Assembly (NCBI RefSeq): GCF_954871325.1
Contig: NC_088775.1
Coordinates: 50,879,561-50,943,560, forward strand
Direction of reading: 5' to 3'
Length of the DNA: 64,000 bases
Source of the DNA: Gordionus sp. m RMFG-2023
Lineage: Eukaryota > Nematomorpha > Gordioida > Chordodea > Parachordodidae
The position numbers were made by a program, and so were the translations under genes. Below are positions 21,566 through 32,439 of the stretch, in pieces (the stretch's first letter is position 1; every line of letters begins with the position of its first letter). The notes beneath the pieces are model-generated. The model saw only the letters and a list, made by a program, of their open reading frames with translations. It was not told the DNA's origin and did no database searches.

Positions 21566-22927
21566 CAGGGTTTCGAACCGAACTGCCAAACCGGAATGAA
21601 CCGTTATGATTTTCTGAACCGTAACCTTAACCAAACCGTTATAAAGAAAATATAAAAAGAGCGAACCGAACCGTTATAAATATTTTGAACCGGTTCAAAA
21701 CGATTTAAAAAAATATAAAAAATAATTGATTTTTAATTTTCCTTATTTTTTAAAATTGGTGATTTCTTTTCAAATTAAATATTTTTATATTATTAACATT
21801 ATATATCAATTAATACCAAGTTTATTGTTTTTTTCTTTAAATACTTATTTTATTATAGATCAGGCAAATTATCTGTTAATTAGATGATATCTTAAAATCA
21901 CACATAATTATTCTTGGCTAAATTAACAAGTTTATATGTATAAGTTATTAATAAGCTTTTATAATAACATTTGCTAATAATTTAGGAAAAAATTAAATAA
22001 TTCTACTATTAATAATTAACATCTAATAGAAATCAAGTACTTTTTACATTCATTTTTATATTATATGGTTTATTTTTTATCTTATAAAAACTTGGATCGT
22101 AGAATTTAAATGACAATAAATAAAATGGTCAGCAATATTTTAATGATATGATAATTTTTTATTTATAATCATATTGTTTTTTTAAATTCAGAATTCTAAT
22201 ATTCATTTAAGTCATTATAAATTATTTATTATTAAAATAATATTTTTAACATTTAAAGAAAGAGAGATCGCCAGAAAACATCTTTGTAAAACTTGGAACT
22301 TGAATCAGAATATTGAAATTCTAAATACTATACCTAACTGTTAGCATTCGAAAAAAAATTATTGTGAAAATGTAAATAATAGTGTGCCAGAAGTTAGCTA
22401 TAACTGTGCTAGCAGTTACAGCTACGCAGGTATCCGTAGAAAGAGCATCTTCTAGCTATAAGTTTATATTCTCTGCGCAGAGAACTAAATTAAATCCTAA
22501 AATATTATAAAATATTTTAGTTATCCGTTCTAATTCTCTTTTTAAACATAAATAGTATACATTTTATTTTATTTATGTGTTATATTATTCATCGTTATAT
22601 TTACGCATGTTTGTTTTTATCTAATTTATTTATGAAATAAAAAAAATTAATTTGTCTAATTTATATTTACTAAGTTTAATAAAAATATCTATTAGATTAT
22701 CATGGTTAAATTAAATAAGATATTATAAATTAAAAAGATTTTTCTCTAAAATTAATATATACATGGTTAATGATAAATTTTTTTTAAAATTAAATTTATA
22801 AAAACCGGAACAAACCGAACCGATATGAATTTTTTTTAAAAAACCGAAATGGAACAAAACCTTTATAAAATTTTAAACTAAAAACGGGAACAAACCGAAC
22901 CTTTATTCTCAACGGTTCGAAACCCTG
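21566..22927. mobile_element. hAT-type non-autonomous element A (8-bp duplication)
   Basis: The 15-bp terminal inverted repeat CAGGGTTTCGAACCG is present at both ends and CTGAAAAT is duplicated exactly outside (21,558-21,565 and 22,928-22,935). GAACCG motifs are repeated inside each end. An 8-bp duplication and CAGGG ends are typical of hAT. The 1,362-bp interior is AT-rich and codes for nothing recognisable. The surrounding sequence without the element is found at about 24,690-24,900, which is a related empty site. Confidence 0.88.
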
Positions 22928-22935
22928 CTGAAAAT

Positions 22936-23050
22936 TTCATTCTTTATATAAAATTTAAAAAATACATTTTTACATATTAAAATATAATAAGTTAAGGTCA
23001 TTTCATTTAAAAAGAAAAATATAAAAGTTTTAATATTCAAAATTTATATA
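22936..23050. repeat. Right flank of hAT-A, duplicated at 24,765-24,895
   Basis: The sequence from TTCATTCTTTATATA through AAAAGTTTTAATATTCAAAA is repeated near 24,765-24,895. Together with 21,494-21,565 it matches one continuous stretch there, starting TAATAATTTGGTATGGAAGG. Confidence 0.8.
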
Positions 23051-23059
23051 TTAACATTT

Positions 23060-23800
23060 CCCTTTTTTTTTTAAATGTCTTCTTTCCCCAGTTTCTTATC
23101 TTCACTTCCAGTCATTTGTTTCTCAATTGCTCCATTAGTCATTTGTTCGTACATCTAAAGATTGTTTGTTTGACCATCTGATTATCGTTTGTTGAATAGA
23201 TTATTGAACATCTTTTATCGTTGGTTCAACATTGCTTGTTGATTTGCTGTTTGTATTGATCATCCCATTTCTCTTTCAAAAATTTATATATATTTTTTAC
23301 AAAAATTTTTTTATTTATTTATAGCAATCATTTTCTATGTCGTAGGTCATATTCTCGCTTTTGAACTTGACTTTGAATTTTCGAATTTTGAACTTGACTT
23401 TTTCGAATTTTGACCTTGAACTTGTTCACTTCTTCCCCCTCTAAAAATTTTTTCATCTTTGTTTTAGAATTTTCATTTGATATTATGTTCTTTGTATAGC
23501 CTCAGTCATATCTTTTTCATTGATTTGTTCTTAGCTTGTTATCCTTATCGTCTAATCATTCGCTTGAACATCATCCTCACATTAGCTTGTTCATCTCGTT
23601 ATTTATTATCATTTTTATTCATTTATCAATGTTTTTAGATATATATTATGATCAATATATCTCAAATAAAATAATTTGGAATAAATGGATAATGGAATAA
23701 ATAATTTATCGAAATCATTCATAAGAATAGGAATCATAATTTGAAATATAGAATAATAGAATATTTGGAATTGTCTCGTTTTATATAATAATTTTTTATT
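23060..23800 (-). pseudogene. Decayed gag-like relic, inverted copy
   Basis: The reverse complement is related to 26,600-27,300: both carry TTTTTAGAGGGGGAAGAAGTG followed by repeats of AAGTTCAAAGTCAAGTTCA. Short frames give polar, glutamine-rich segments like a Gag protein's helical region, but every frame is broken. The two copies lie about 3.5 kb apart, in opposite orientation. Confidence 0.4.
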
Positions 23801-24169
23801 TATTATTTAATTATTTTTCAATTTTACTCCTTTATTTTTCAATTTAAACAATTTTTTTATATCATAATTTATCTTCAACTTGTTCTTTATAAAAAAAATT
23901 CTCTTTCTCCTTCCATTTTCAACATACGATCTCCATATCATACTCTTAAAAACTTTTTCAACATCAAGATATAATCACCTTGCCTCTCTTTTTAATATTT
24001 GTTTTAATTTTCTTTATTTCCAAAGTTTTTTTAAAATTTTTATTAATTATAAAATTTTTTATTTTATTATTTTCTTTAATTTTTATTTCATTATTGTCTT
24101 TAATCACTATTATTCTTCAATTGTTATCTATGATTTATTTCTTTTAATTTATAAGAATTTATTTCATTT

Positions 24170-24430
24170 TTAACATTTGGGTATTAATTTACAAAAAATT
24201 TTATTCAAGTTTATATTATTTTGACTTTTAAAATTTTTATTAGGATAAGATATATTATTTGATCTAGATTTTTCATTTATCTCTTTTACCTCTTTATAAT
24301 TACAAAAACATTTTAATATAGATATTGCTTCTTCATAACTTGAACTTCCATATATCTGTAACATTGTGTCCATAAGCAAATATAAGTCATCTGGTAGATT
24401 AAATGTTAAACTCAAAACATCTTTACTCTC
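24170..24430 (-). pseudogene. Possible gag fragment
   Basis: An 81-codon minus ORF, extendable upstream without a stop for a few codons (HESKDVLSLTFNLPDDL). It has a helical start and a lysine/asparagine-rich end. There is no zinc knuckle or other motif. Its place beside gag-like relics is the only support for a retroelement origin; it may be noise. Confidence 0.25.
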
Positions 24431-24689
24431 ATGGTATTGTTTTATTCTTATTGTCCCATAATATAGGTTTATTCATATTGCAAATATTTTATTATTAAAA
24501 TTTTATTATATTTATTTTTAATTTTACATTTTAATCATCTCTTAAGTGTTTTTAGAATTAAATTAACATCATTTTCCATAATCCTCTTTCGTCTAGTTTC
24601 ACCATGTTCCATTAACTAAAATCATATCTAAAATTTATTTTTATATATATTTCAGTTGGTAACGTAATAATTATCAAATATTCTGCCAC

Positions 24690-24900
24690 CATAATAATTT
24701 GGTATGGAAGGCAAACGTTTAATATTAAATTTTTATGACTCTATCTACACTGAAAATTTCAGTCTTTATATACAATTTAAAAAATACATTTTTACTTATT
24801 AAAATATAATAAGTTTTTTAAAAGGTTATATAAAAAAGGTCATTTCATTTAAAAAGAAAAATATAAAAGTTTTAATATTCAAAATTTACATATTAACACA
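24690..24900. repeat. Uninterrupted paralogue of the hAT-A target
   Basis: Continuous sequence matching 21,490-21,565 and then 22,928-23,050, with CTGAAAATTTCAG where hAT-A sits in the other copy. This shows the state before insertion. Confidence 0.8.
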
Positions 24901-24943
24901 ATGCATTTTAGCAATGCTGTTTAGCAATGCAGTATTTAGTCAT

Positions 24944-25200
24944 ACCGAAAAATAAAGTCGATATATATCGTACTAAAATAATAAATATGAGAATCACAAC
25001 TAAAAAATTTTAGATAATATTAACAGAATTTATTAATGAGGAAATTAAGAAGGATGCTATTGTTCAAAATCAAATAGATTCTTATAAACTAAAAGAGATA
25101 AATTATATGATAAGATTTAAAGAGAATAATGATATAAACATTAAAGAAAATCAAATATTCCTTTTATTACTACTAACAAATAAATTATATTAAAATTAAT
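24944..25200 (+). pseudogene. Decayed retroelement ORF, downstream part
   Basis: Directly after the foldback terminus the plus strand is coding-like: KVDIYRTKIINMRITTKKF, a stop, then ILTEFINEEIKKDAIVQNQ and IRFKENNDINIKENQI. I infer that it continues the relic ending at 17,948, because both abut the matching termini. The family is not recognised. Confidence 0.35.
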
Positions 25201-25254
25201 ATATCAAATATAAAATAAAATATTATTTTATAAAAACGGAGGTGGGACTACAAG

Positions 25255-25902
25255 CAGGGATCCAATCGAACCTGAACCGAACCGCTAAACCGCTAAAAAC
25301 CATTATTTTTTATCGAAACTGAACCGAACCTAAACCTCTAAAAAAATTCCAGCCGAACCTGAACCGAACCGCTAAAATGCCTCTGAACCGGTTCGAGTCT
25401 CATTATTTTATGCTTATAAAATAATATGTAAGTTATTATTAGATTTCAATTATATTCGAATTATTTTAAAGATTATCATCAATCACATTTGACTGATAAG
25501 TGTTGGTCATAATATTTATAAACTAAAGTATATTGTACAACATTTTTTAAATATTTTAAGCTTATAAATTATAATGCTTAGAGAAAAATTAAGTTCAGAA
25601 TATTATTATAAATGACACATCTATTTTTATATTTATTAATTAAATATTATTTTATAATGTGCAATTAATAAAAATTAAGGTTTTATTTATGTGTTTTTTA
25701 AATTAATGATAAAATAAAAAAATATTTTCCCTATACATAATTCAAACGTAGTTTTGAATACAAAAGTGTTCAAACCGGCTTTAGAGGTTCGAACCGAACC
25801 GATATTTATATTTTTTACGAATCGAACCTGAACCTTGAACCGTTATTTTTATCAGAACCTGAACCCGAACCGAACCGATATTCGTTTCGGTTTGGATCCC
25901 TG
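25255..25902. mobile_element. hAT-type non-autonomous element B (8-bp duplication)
   Basis: Ends CAGGGATCCAA and TTTGGATCCCTG form the inverted repeat; ACTACAAG is duplicated exactly at 25,247-25,254 and 25,903-25,910. GAACCGAACC-type repeats fill both subterminal regions. The 648-bp element has no gene. It shares the CAGGG start and GAACC repeats with hAT-A but differs in length and interior, so it is a related family. Confidence 0.88.
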
Positions 25903-25910
25903 ACTACAAG

Positions 25911-26172
25911 TTCCCAAAATACATGAATACTTATATTTTAAAATAGTGTAGATTTTGTTTTAAAAAATAGTATTCTTTTGGTTCTGATGTAAGTGTTCTT
26001 ATCTTATCGCCTTTTTTTTAATAATTTTAAAGTTCGGCTTGGCATATGTCCAAGGGAAGAGATAACGATCGGTATAAAAATATAATTTGTGAATTTGGAA
26101 TATTTCATTTTTTTTTCTCGGCTATATCAACCGGATTAGAATTTAAATTTTTTTGGAAAAGAAGATACGCAT
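25911..26172. other. AT-rich stretch, nothing recognised
   Basis: Between hAT-B and the lysine-rich ORF. A short coding-like phrase at about 26,030 (VRLGICPREEITIGIKI) could be a retroelement remnant. No RNA gene is seen. Confidence 0.3.
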
Positions 26173-26550
26173 GTGAAGTCCCAAATTAAGGACTTCCCTA
26201 AAGACCAAGGCACGGAAGTTAAGCCATCTGGTCTTAAGCCATCATCTAATGATAAATTTGTAGGCTCCAGGATTAAAAACACTCTTATAATTAATACTAA
26301 AAGTGATAAAATATTTAAGAAAATTAAAAGTTTTAAGATGATAAAATCACACTTAAAAGATAGAAGTATTATAAAGGGAGCATGTGTAAAAACTAAACGT
26401 CTTAAATTTAGAAAAATATTTACGATAAGAAGATCATTTTCTAAAAAATTAAGACTAAAGAAAAATTTCTTTATAAAATATAAGTTGAAAAATTATAATA
26501 AGAAGAAATTGTTTAAATTGAAAAATAAGGGAATGAAATTCAAACTTTAA
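26173..26550 (+). CDS. Hypothetical lysine-rich basic protein, 125 aa
   Basis: The ORF begins [20 protein letters not shown] and becomes increasingly basic, with K-rich stretches ([19 protein letters not shown]) up to the stop. There is no signal peptide, membrane helix, zinc motif or known domain. Its length and clean start make it one of the few candidates for a non-transposon gene here, but AT-rich sequence readily produces lysine codons and there is no other support. It could equally be a nucleic-acid-binding tail of a dead retroelement, since gag relics lie on both sides. Confidence 0.3.
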   Translation: MKSQIKDFPKDQGTEVKPSGLKPSSNDKFVGSRIKNTLIINTKSDKIFKKIKSFKMIKSHLKDRSIIKGACVKTKRLKFRKIFTIRRSFSKKLRLKKNFFIKYKLKNYNKKKLFKLKNKGMKFKL

Positions 26551-26599
26551 AAATAAAATAATTGAAATTTAATAAAAATATAAAAAATTATTATATAAA

Positions 26600-27300
26600 A
26601 GGCGACAACTCAAAATATTCTATTATTCAATATTCCAAAATATGATTATTATTCTTATTCTATGAATTATTCCGATAAATTATTTTCCAGTATCATTTCA
26701 ATTATTCCAAAATTATTCGAGATAAATTGATAACTAAAATGATAATAAATAACGAGAAGAACAAGTTAATGGGGTGATGATGATCAAGCGAATGATTAGA
26801 TCACAAGCTAGCGATTCGAACAAACCAACGAAAAAGATATGACTTAGGCAGCAACAACTATAGCAAAAATGTTAATCAACGAATTGGTACATAAATTTCA
26901 AAGAGAATAATGGGAGAAACGAATTGTAATACACAAAGATGGGAAATTATAGTACAAAATACATACTATATGGAGCAGACAAATTTTTAGAGGGGGAAGA
27001 AGTGAAGAAAGTGAAGATCAAGTTCAAAATTCACAAGTTCAAAGTCAAGTTCAAGATCGAAATTATAACTTATGACCTAGAAATATTTTTAGTTATAAAT
27101 AAATGAATAATTTTTTGATATAAAATATAAATTTTGAAAGCAAAATGGAAATGAGAATGATCATACAAACAGCAAACTATCAACAAACGATGATTCAACA
27201 ACTGACAAACAAACTCACGCATTACTAGCAAATGAATATCAAAGCAACAGATAGGATGGTCAACTTAGGACTGGAGTCAAGAGAAGGAAAAACTTAAAAA
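26600..27300 (+). pseudogene. Decayed gag-like relic, direct copy
   Basis: Plus frames include MIIQTANYQQTMIQQLTNKL and later TDRMVNLGLESREG, resembling a Gag coiled-coil region, but frames are interrupted throughout. Related in reverse complement to 23,060-23,800. Confidence 0.4.
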
Positions 27301-27309
27301 GAAGAAGGA

Positions 27310-27570
27310 AATGTTAAATATAAAATAAAACTTTTTAAGGTCATTTTAAATTACCTTAAAAACAAAATTGTATTTTCTTACTTTGTTAATTTTTCATTTT
27401 TTACTTTGTTATATGTAAAACCTTAAAATAAATTCTTTTTCTTTAACCAATTCTTCTTAAATTTTATAAAATTCTTCTTTTCTTAAATTTTGTATATGTA
27501 AATATAATATTATAAAAAATTTATATATAAGACAGATTTTTTCAAAAAGAAAATTATAAAAGAAATTTAA
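27310..27570. repeat. Empty-site copy of the Ty3-1 target
   Basis: An uninterrupted stretch reading TTTGTTATATGTAAAACC where the other copy holds the 9.8-kb Ty3 element between ATATG repeats. Left and right flanks both extend more than 100 bases in similarity. Confidence 0.85.
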
Positions 27571-27779
27571 TCATCGCCTTCCGTGTAGTTTTATCATTCA
27601 TAATATAATATAATTTTAAAATAAAAATTAAATTAAATTAAATTAAAAAATATTTTTTTATTAAAAAATATGGTAAAAAATAAAATTTATATATTATATA
27701 ATAAAATAAAATAAAATAAAATAAAATAAAAAAAAGGGCAAATATAAAGATAAACAATAAAAAAAATAGACAATAAAAA
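27571..27779. other. A/T low-complexity stretch
   Basis: Contains TAAAATAAAATAAAA-type pentamer runs around 27,700. No gene seen. Confidence 0.5.
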
Positions 27780-27912
27780 TTTATAATATGCAAAGAATAA
27801 AAGTATATGTTAGCGGCAATGTGAAATATTCGGCAATGTGAGGTAATGCTAGGCAGGGTAATTTTGTTATTTCTGCAAAGTATACATTGCCGGGTTAAAT
27901 CAGGCAATGTAT
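27780..27912 (+). repeat. GGCAATGT repeat, copy 1
   Basis: Begins TGTTAGCGGCAATGTGAAAT and contains four GCAATGT-type motifs, one being CATTGCCGGGTTAAATCAGG. The same sequence begins at 45,127, where the internal motif is expanded to 28-bp tandem units. Confidence 0.75.
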
Positions 27913-28525
27913 TCTATTTTACAAATTAATAAATTTATTATTTATTTGAGATTAATTTATTATTAATTTCATAAATTTTTTGAAATATATTTTTTTTTGA
28001 AATTTTTTTTAAATATATTTTAATTTGTTACAATATATTTTTGGATTTTTTTTTTATATTGAATTGAGTATCTTTAGCAATATTTCGAGAATTTTTTCCA
28101 AGGAAATTAATAACCCGATAAATATTTATTTTTTTTAATATGAATTATCTATATTGTTTTTTTTTAAAAAAGAATAAATATTTGTAATTGGCGAATATAT
28201 TTCTTTAAAACAAAAATAGTATTATATATTATAAAAATTTGGGCGCGTAAAAATCACTAATAAATTATAACAAAAAAATTAATATTACAATACAACAAAT
28301 AAAAAATAAAAAATAAAAAAATATTAAATTATAACAATTCTTGATATTGTACATAATCGGAAAAAAAAATATATATATATGTATAAGATATTTTAAATAT
28401 GAATGTTTAATTAACACGAAAAATATTTTTTTTGTGGTTAAAATCTAAATATAGTTGCGATGCAAAATATAAATAAAATTAACAAAAAAGTTTTTAATAT
28501 AAAACAAATGACTATATTTGATAAA
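27913..28525. other. AT-rich stretch, partly shared with 45.3 kb
   Basis: The part near 27,990-28,040 (TTTTAATTTGTTACAATATA) also occurs at about 45,430. No gene seen. It lies just downstream of the minus-strand LINE, where a 3' UTR would be. Confidence 0.4.
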
Positions 28526-29233
28526 CTAGGAGGGAAATGGGAGTGTTTCGAAGAAACATTTGTAGTTCCCCTTTAGGATTTCAAATTGGACTTTTTGTTT
28601 AAGAGATAGGGACTCGTTTTTGACCCCTGTCCTTAACGAAATTCTTCTACCCAATTGATTTAAGAACTTTAGGGATTGGGGACCGGGGTTTCCAAGGACG
28701 CTAAAAATTAGGGGAATAAATATAAAAGAGTTAGGGAGGAATCTATATTTATTAAACTTATTGGTTTCTTGTAGTTCCAAGGGGTCGGTATTTCCGTTAG
28801 CCGGAAAGGAGGTAATACAAGAGACGTCCCAGACAAGTCTTTTGCCGCCGTGCCAAGACGTTAAAGACATGCCGTCAAAGCGCTTACCGTCAGCATTTAG
28901 GAGACCTAATGGCTCCAAACTATTGGGGAAACCGGCCGAAATCATGGCTTTGCCGATTAACCTATTAAGGTTGTCGTGTCTCAGGAAACGGCCACTGACT
29001 TTGAGGCACGAGAAACAATGTCTAGAGAAAGGATCAACCTGTTTGAGACAGGCAGCACAGGTGTCCACAGAAGGGATAAGGCAACCAAGCCTATGGCCAA
29101 TGGCAGTTTGAAACTCATCGTCTGTGAGTAACGTTTCCTTTTTACCACTCGGAATCGCGTCTAGCCATTCATGGCCGTTAGAGTTTTTTTTTGCGTTTCT
29201 GAGCAGTTGAAGGTTAGTTAGATCGGGATACAT
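28526..29233 (-). pseudogene. LINE 1 C-terminal endonuclease domain
   Basis: 235 codons. After GHEWLDAIPSG comes a lead-in (FQTAIGHRLGCLIPS), a CCHC motif (CAACLKQVDPFSRHCFSC, giving C-x2-C-x8-H-x3/4-C), then RFLRHDNLNRLI and the nuclease-like signature: E in SLEPLGLL, KRFDG, and a further D in RLVWDVS about 15 residues later. This matches the K/RPD…D pattern of restriction-like endonucleases, with proline replaced by phenylalanine. The tail with GRRISLRTGVKNESLSLKQK resembles the family's end. One in-frame stop separates it from the block upstream. Confidence 0.8.
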
Positions 29234-30871
29234 TCAAAGAATTTCAAACGAGCATTGAAGCATAGGGACCAGGAAGCTCTTTAGATGACAGGAAATTGGC
29301 TGCTCGGAGCCTTGGGTGATTAGAGTAAGCCATTCTTGTTTAGCTGAAGATAGAAGGGGATCGTCCAACTCGATAAGCGAGGAAATAGAATCGGCGAAGG
29401 ATAGATGAAAGAAAACACGCAATTGCCATAAGGAAGGGGGGTCAAAATCCCAGTCCACCCCGGTAAGCGGGCATAGAGGCGAGGGACCAATTGAAATCGG
29501 AAAAATTTACGCCTAAAAGGGATTCGATAAAATGTTTAAATTGTAATTCGAAGACCTTAAGGAGAGTATTGTACTGGAAAACGGGGGAAGATTTAAATAA
29601 ATGCAAGAATTTCGGTAGAAAAAGACATTTTTTGGTGAGAAAGAAGAACTGATGCTTGGGGAGATGAGGAAGATTCTTGAGTGAATTGGAAAGGGACTGG
29701 ATCAAATCGTCAAAAGTTTTTTGACAAAAGGAGGTTGAAAAACCGATAGGGGAACCTAAAAGACAGAGTTCCTTGTGCGGAATGATTGTCAAATCTAAGG
29801 GAGGAATAAAATCCTTATTGTTGAGGGAGGAAATTTCACACTTTTTCCTATTTAGGGAAAGACCAATTTTCGAAGCTTCCATTTCAACGTACTCTATGGC
29901 CGACATAACATTGGATAAAGAACCGCCAAAAGAGCCATCGTGTAGATACCATAAATTAAGGTCAAATTTGAAATTAGACTTTAAATTTTTGATCAAATCA
30001 TGAATCCCTATAGTAAAGAGCAGAGGGCCTAGTGGATCACCTTGCTGTATCCCCTCTTCGGAGGATATGGAAAATTCCCCGAATTTGAGTAACGAAGGGA
30101 ATCCATAACAGGAATTAAGGAAATTCCCATATTTTGGGAAATGGTGTAAAAAAGATGGTAAGAATGCCCTCCTATGGATGGTGTTGAAGGCATTTCTGCT
30201 GTCTAACTTGCAGAAAACCTAATCGGCCTCAGTATTTATAAAAATAAGCGCAACATGAGAGGCCACTTCACACCCACCTCTTACTCCAAATCCTAACTGT
30301 GAAGGAAATAAGAAGGAACTAGCCTTAGGCCGAATCCTATTTACAATAGCCTTGGCGACTAAACGACGAAAGAATGACCCTATGGCTATGGGTCTAACGC
30401 CGCCATCCAGTTTGGTCAAGGAAACAAGACGTGCGCCAAAAATAATAGGACGAATGCAAAGGGGAACTTCGCGTACGAGGATATTATTGCAAAGTTTGGT
30501 TAATGCTTTCAACAAAGGGTCAATGAAGCCACTATCAGAGCATTGAATTAAATCCACAAAAAAACAGGTCTGAAGCCGTCCAACCCACCTGTCGTCCCTT
30601 TTTTAAAGGACTTTAAGCACTTAAGTACTTCGTCACAGGTAAAGGGAATAGGGGAAGAGGCATGCGGGTGGATGTTAAAAGGGGACGCTAGTGGATGTTT
30701 TTCAAGAAGTTGTTTAAATATAGTAACGTTGATAGGTGAAATAGAATCATCGATAGACAATATTCGGGCAGCACCGCTAATATCTCCAAGATCTAATTTT
30801 TCGGAGGAGTTGGGGTTTAAAGCGTAAGAAGGAGAAAATTCATCGATAATCGAATTTCCAAAATTGGACAC
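29234..30871 (-). pseudogene. LINE 1 reverse transcriptase
   Basis: Block 30,871-30,548 has the RT lead SFKKGTTGGLDGFRP. Block 30,557-30,219 has IIFGARLVSLTKLDGGVRPI and AIGSFFRRLVAK, then a single TAG, after which the same frame continues through NAFNTIHRRAFL and EEGIQQGDPLGPLLF to 29,442. The catalytic box reads WYLHDG, where the paralogue at 43.6 kb has WYLDDG, so one catalytic aspartate is lost. The thumb has LLGSPIGFSTSF. Frame changes near 30,550 and 29,450. It would copy element RNA at a nicked site. Confidence 0.85.
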
Positions 30872-31085
30872 TTTTTCCTTAATTAAGGCAGATAAGTTAT
30901 TTATTTTATTTTTGGGTTTAACTAGGACTCGAAAACAAAAACTAACCAGATCTAACCATAAGGGTAGTTAGGAGAAATCCGAATTCAAATTATTTATAAG
31001 TGACGTGAGGAACCTTGAGATAGACTCTCGGGCGGCTATAGGGATCCTAGAAAGAACTGGGGGCTTATGCGAATTAAGGAATAAA

Positions 31086-31295
31086 TCAACAGAGCTTGAG
31101 GAAAGGTGGACTGGGGTCATACGAATGAGGAGCGTTAATTAAAGGATCTGGGCCGTAAGAGAGGGGAAATTTTCCAGAATTGTGGCAAGCGGGTGAATTA
31201 TGTTTCCTAAACACGCCATTTAAATTAAGCGAAACTATTTTTAAGCATACTTGACAACAAGAGTTAATGGGATGGCTTTGAAAGGGAGAAAACAC
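31086..31295 (-). pseudogene. LINE 1 N-terminal finger region
   Basis: 69 codons containing CQVCLKIVSLNLNGVFRKHN followed by SPAC, that is C-x2-C-x14-H-x4-C, a plausible DNA-binding zinc finger of the sort found at the start of site-specific LINE proteins. Downstream to 30,871 frames are broken. The true start is not certain. Confidence 0.5.
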
Positions 31296-31689
31296 AAAAA
31301 AAAAGAAAAAATATATTAACGGATATAATTTTGAATGGAAGAAAAAAAAAGAAGATATTAACTAGGGAAATGGGGAAAAAAAATCAAAATTGGAAAAAGA
31401 GGAAGATACCTGAGCTATCCTTTCAGAAGTATTATCGAGATTAGAGGGGTTAGTAAATTTAAAAAAAAAATAAATAAACAATAATATTTATAAAATAAGA
31501 CTAGGTACATAAAGTATAAAAAGTATTATTAAGAACAAAAAAAATGGGGGGGGGGGGGGGGGTATAAACAAGAAAAAAGGAAGAAAGAAAAAATCTGAAA
31601 GAAAAAAGAAAGATTATGAACAATCGAAATTAGGAGGGTTGGTAAATTTAAAATAATAAAAAATTAGATGCATAAAGTATAAGGGGTAT
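31296..31689. other. LINE 1 upstream stretch with a G run
   Basis: A-rich and G-rich, with a long G homopolymer at about 31,544-31,562. No gene seen; it may be the 5' UTR of LINE 1. Confidence 0.4.
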
Positions 31690-32110
31690 TAATGTTTAAC
31701 TTAATAGGGGAATTTTTCGGGGTGTGATGTTATAGGGGAAAGGGGGAGTTAGGAATAAAAGGAATAATCGCTAAGGAAAAATTAACTTCGCCGGGAGAAT
31801 TTTTAGTGTGGAGTGAGAAGGTTTGGTTAATAAAATGGATCATATCATTAGGATTTAACTTCGACGGGGTTTTCAGGGTGTGGGGATAAGAAGAGGTTTG
31901 GCAAATAAAATGGAGATTTAAGTAAAAATCGGATCGAACTTTGTCGGGAAAATTATTGGGGTGTGGAGACGTGGGAAGGTTTGGCAAATAAAAAAATAAT
32001 CGAAAATACTGGTAAACCAAGAAATGCAAAAAAAAAAATTAAACTTTGTCGGGGAAATCTTTAGGGTGTGGTGATGTAAAAAGAATTCAAACTTAAGGAA
32101 ATTTTTCTAC
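31690..32110. repeat. Degenerate tandem repeat upstream of LINE 1
   Basis: A unit of roughly 90-110 bp containing AACTTTGTCGGGAAAATT, GGGTGTGG and GGTTTGGCAAATAAAATGG recurs four to five times. Its place directly upstream of the LINE suggests repeated promoter units in the 5' UTR, as some LINEs have, but this is inference. Confidence 0.6.
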
Positions 32111-32439
32111 GGCCGAAAAATAGGGAAATCTTAAGGTTGTCTTAGCACTATTCGTTACACAAAAGAAGTTAAGCGCTTCTACTATTTGAAAAAGAAAGTT
32201 TTGATAGGACAAGCCTCCCTCGATGGTGCTTTCCGCGAATGTTGATATGTAGTTGGAAGAGCGATAATTGATTATTTCGAATATGTTGGTATAATATTAT
32301 ATCATCTTTGAATAGTGTAGATTATTATATTTTAGAAATCGACATTTTAATTGGACAAGATGTCTTTTTTTTGAGAGAATTGAAAAGAGACGATATTTTC
32401 AGTGAATGGAGAGAACATTGATATTTTTTTAAAATATAT
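32111..32439. other. Unassigned stretch
   Basis: Mixed composition, with a more GC-rich patch around 32,210 (GGACAAGCCTCCCTCGATGG). No ORF or repeat partner found by eye. Confidence 0.3.

Larger units (their letters stand above)
17949..24943. mobile_element. Composite foldback region B
   Basis: Left terminus GACTAAATACTGCATTGCTA (17,949) is matched in reverse complement by the terminus ending at 24,943 (…GCAATGCAGTATTTAGTC). Inside are two long inverted arms, about 17,961-19,160 and 20,160-21,493, built of subrepeats, a 1-kb centre, a hAT-type insertion at 21,566-22,927 and gag relics at 23.0-24.4 kb. Sequences on both outer sides look like parts of one decayed ORF, which supports insertion. 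The target duplication is unclear. The outer part may have grown by later duplications. Confidence 0.6.
28526..31295 (-). mobile_element. LINE 1: RT plus restriction-like endonuclease
   Basis: Minus-strand non-LTR retrotransposon. In order: a possible CCHC-type finger (31,295-31,086), RT (30,871-29,442), thumb and linker, and a C-terminal CCHC plus endonuclease domain (29,233-28,526). Enzymes of this plan nick a chosen DNA site and prime reverse transcription there; they belong to the early-branching, restriction-like-endonuclease LINE groups (CRE, R2, NeSL, Hero and relatives). A frameshift near 30,550, a TAG at 30,219, a frameshift near 29,450, and a mutated RT catalytic box show an inactive copy. 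41.1-45.0 kb holds a related copy. Confidence 0.85.

Noticed and set aside
23880-24173. 97-codon F/I-rich ORF as a membrane protein
   Set aside because: T-rich low-complexity sequence gives such frames by chance; no motif, and decayed gag-like sequence lies on both sides.
27571-27910. 89-codon minus ORF as a membrane protein
   Set aside because: Its hydrophobic, F/Y-rich content comes from A/T homopolymers and the TAAAA pentamer run.
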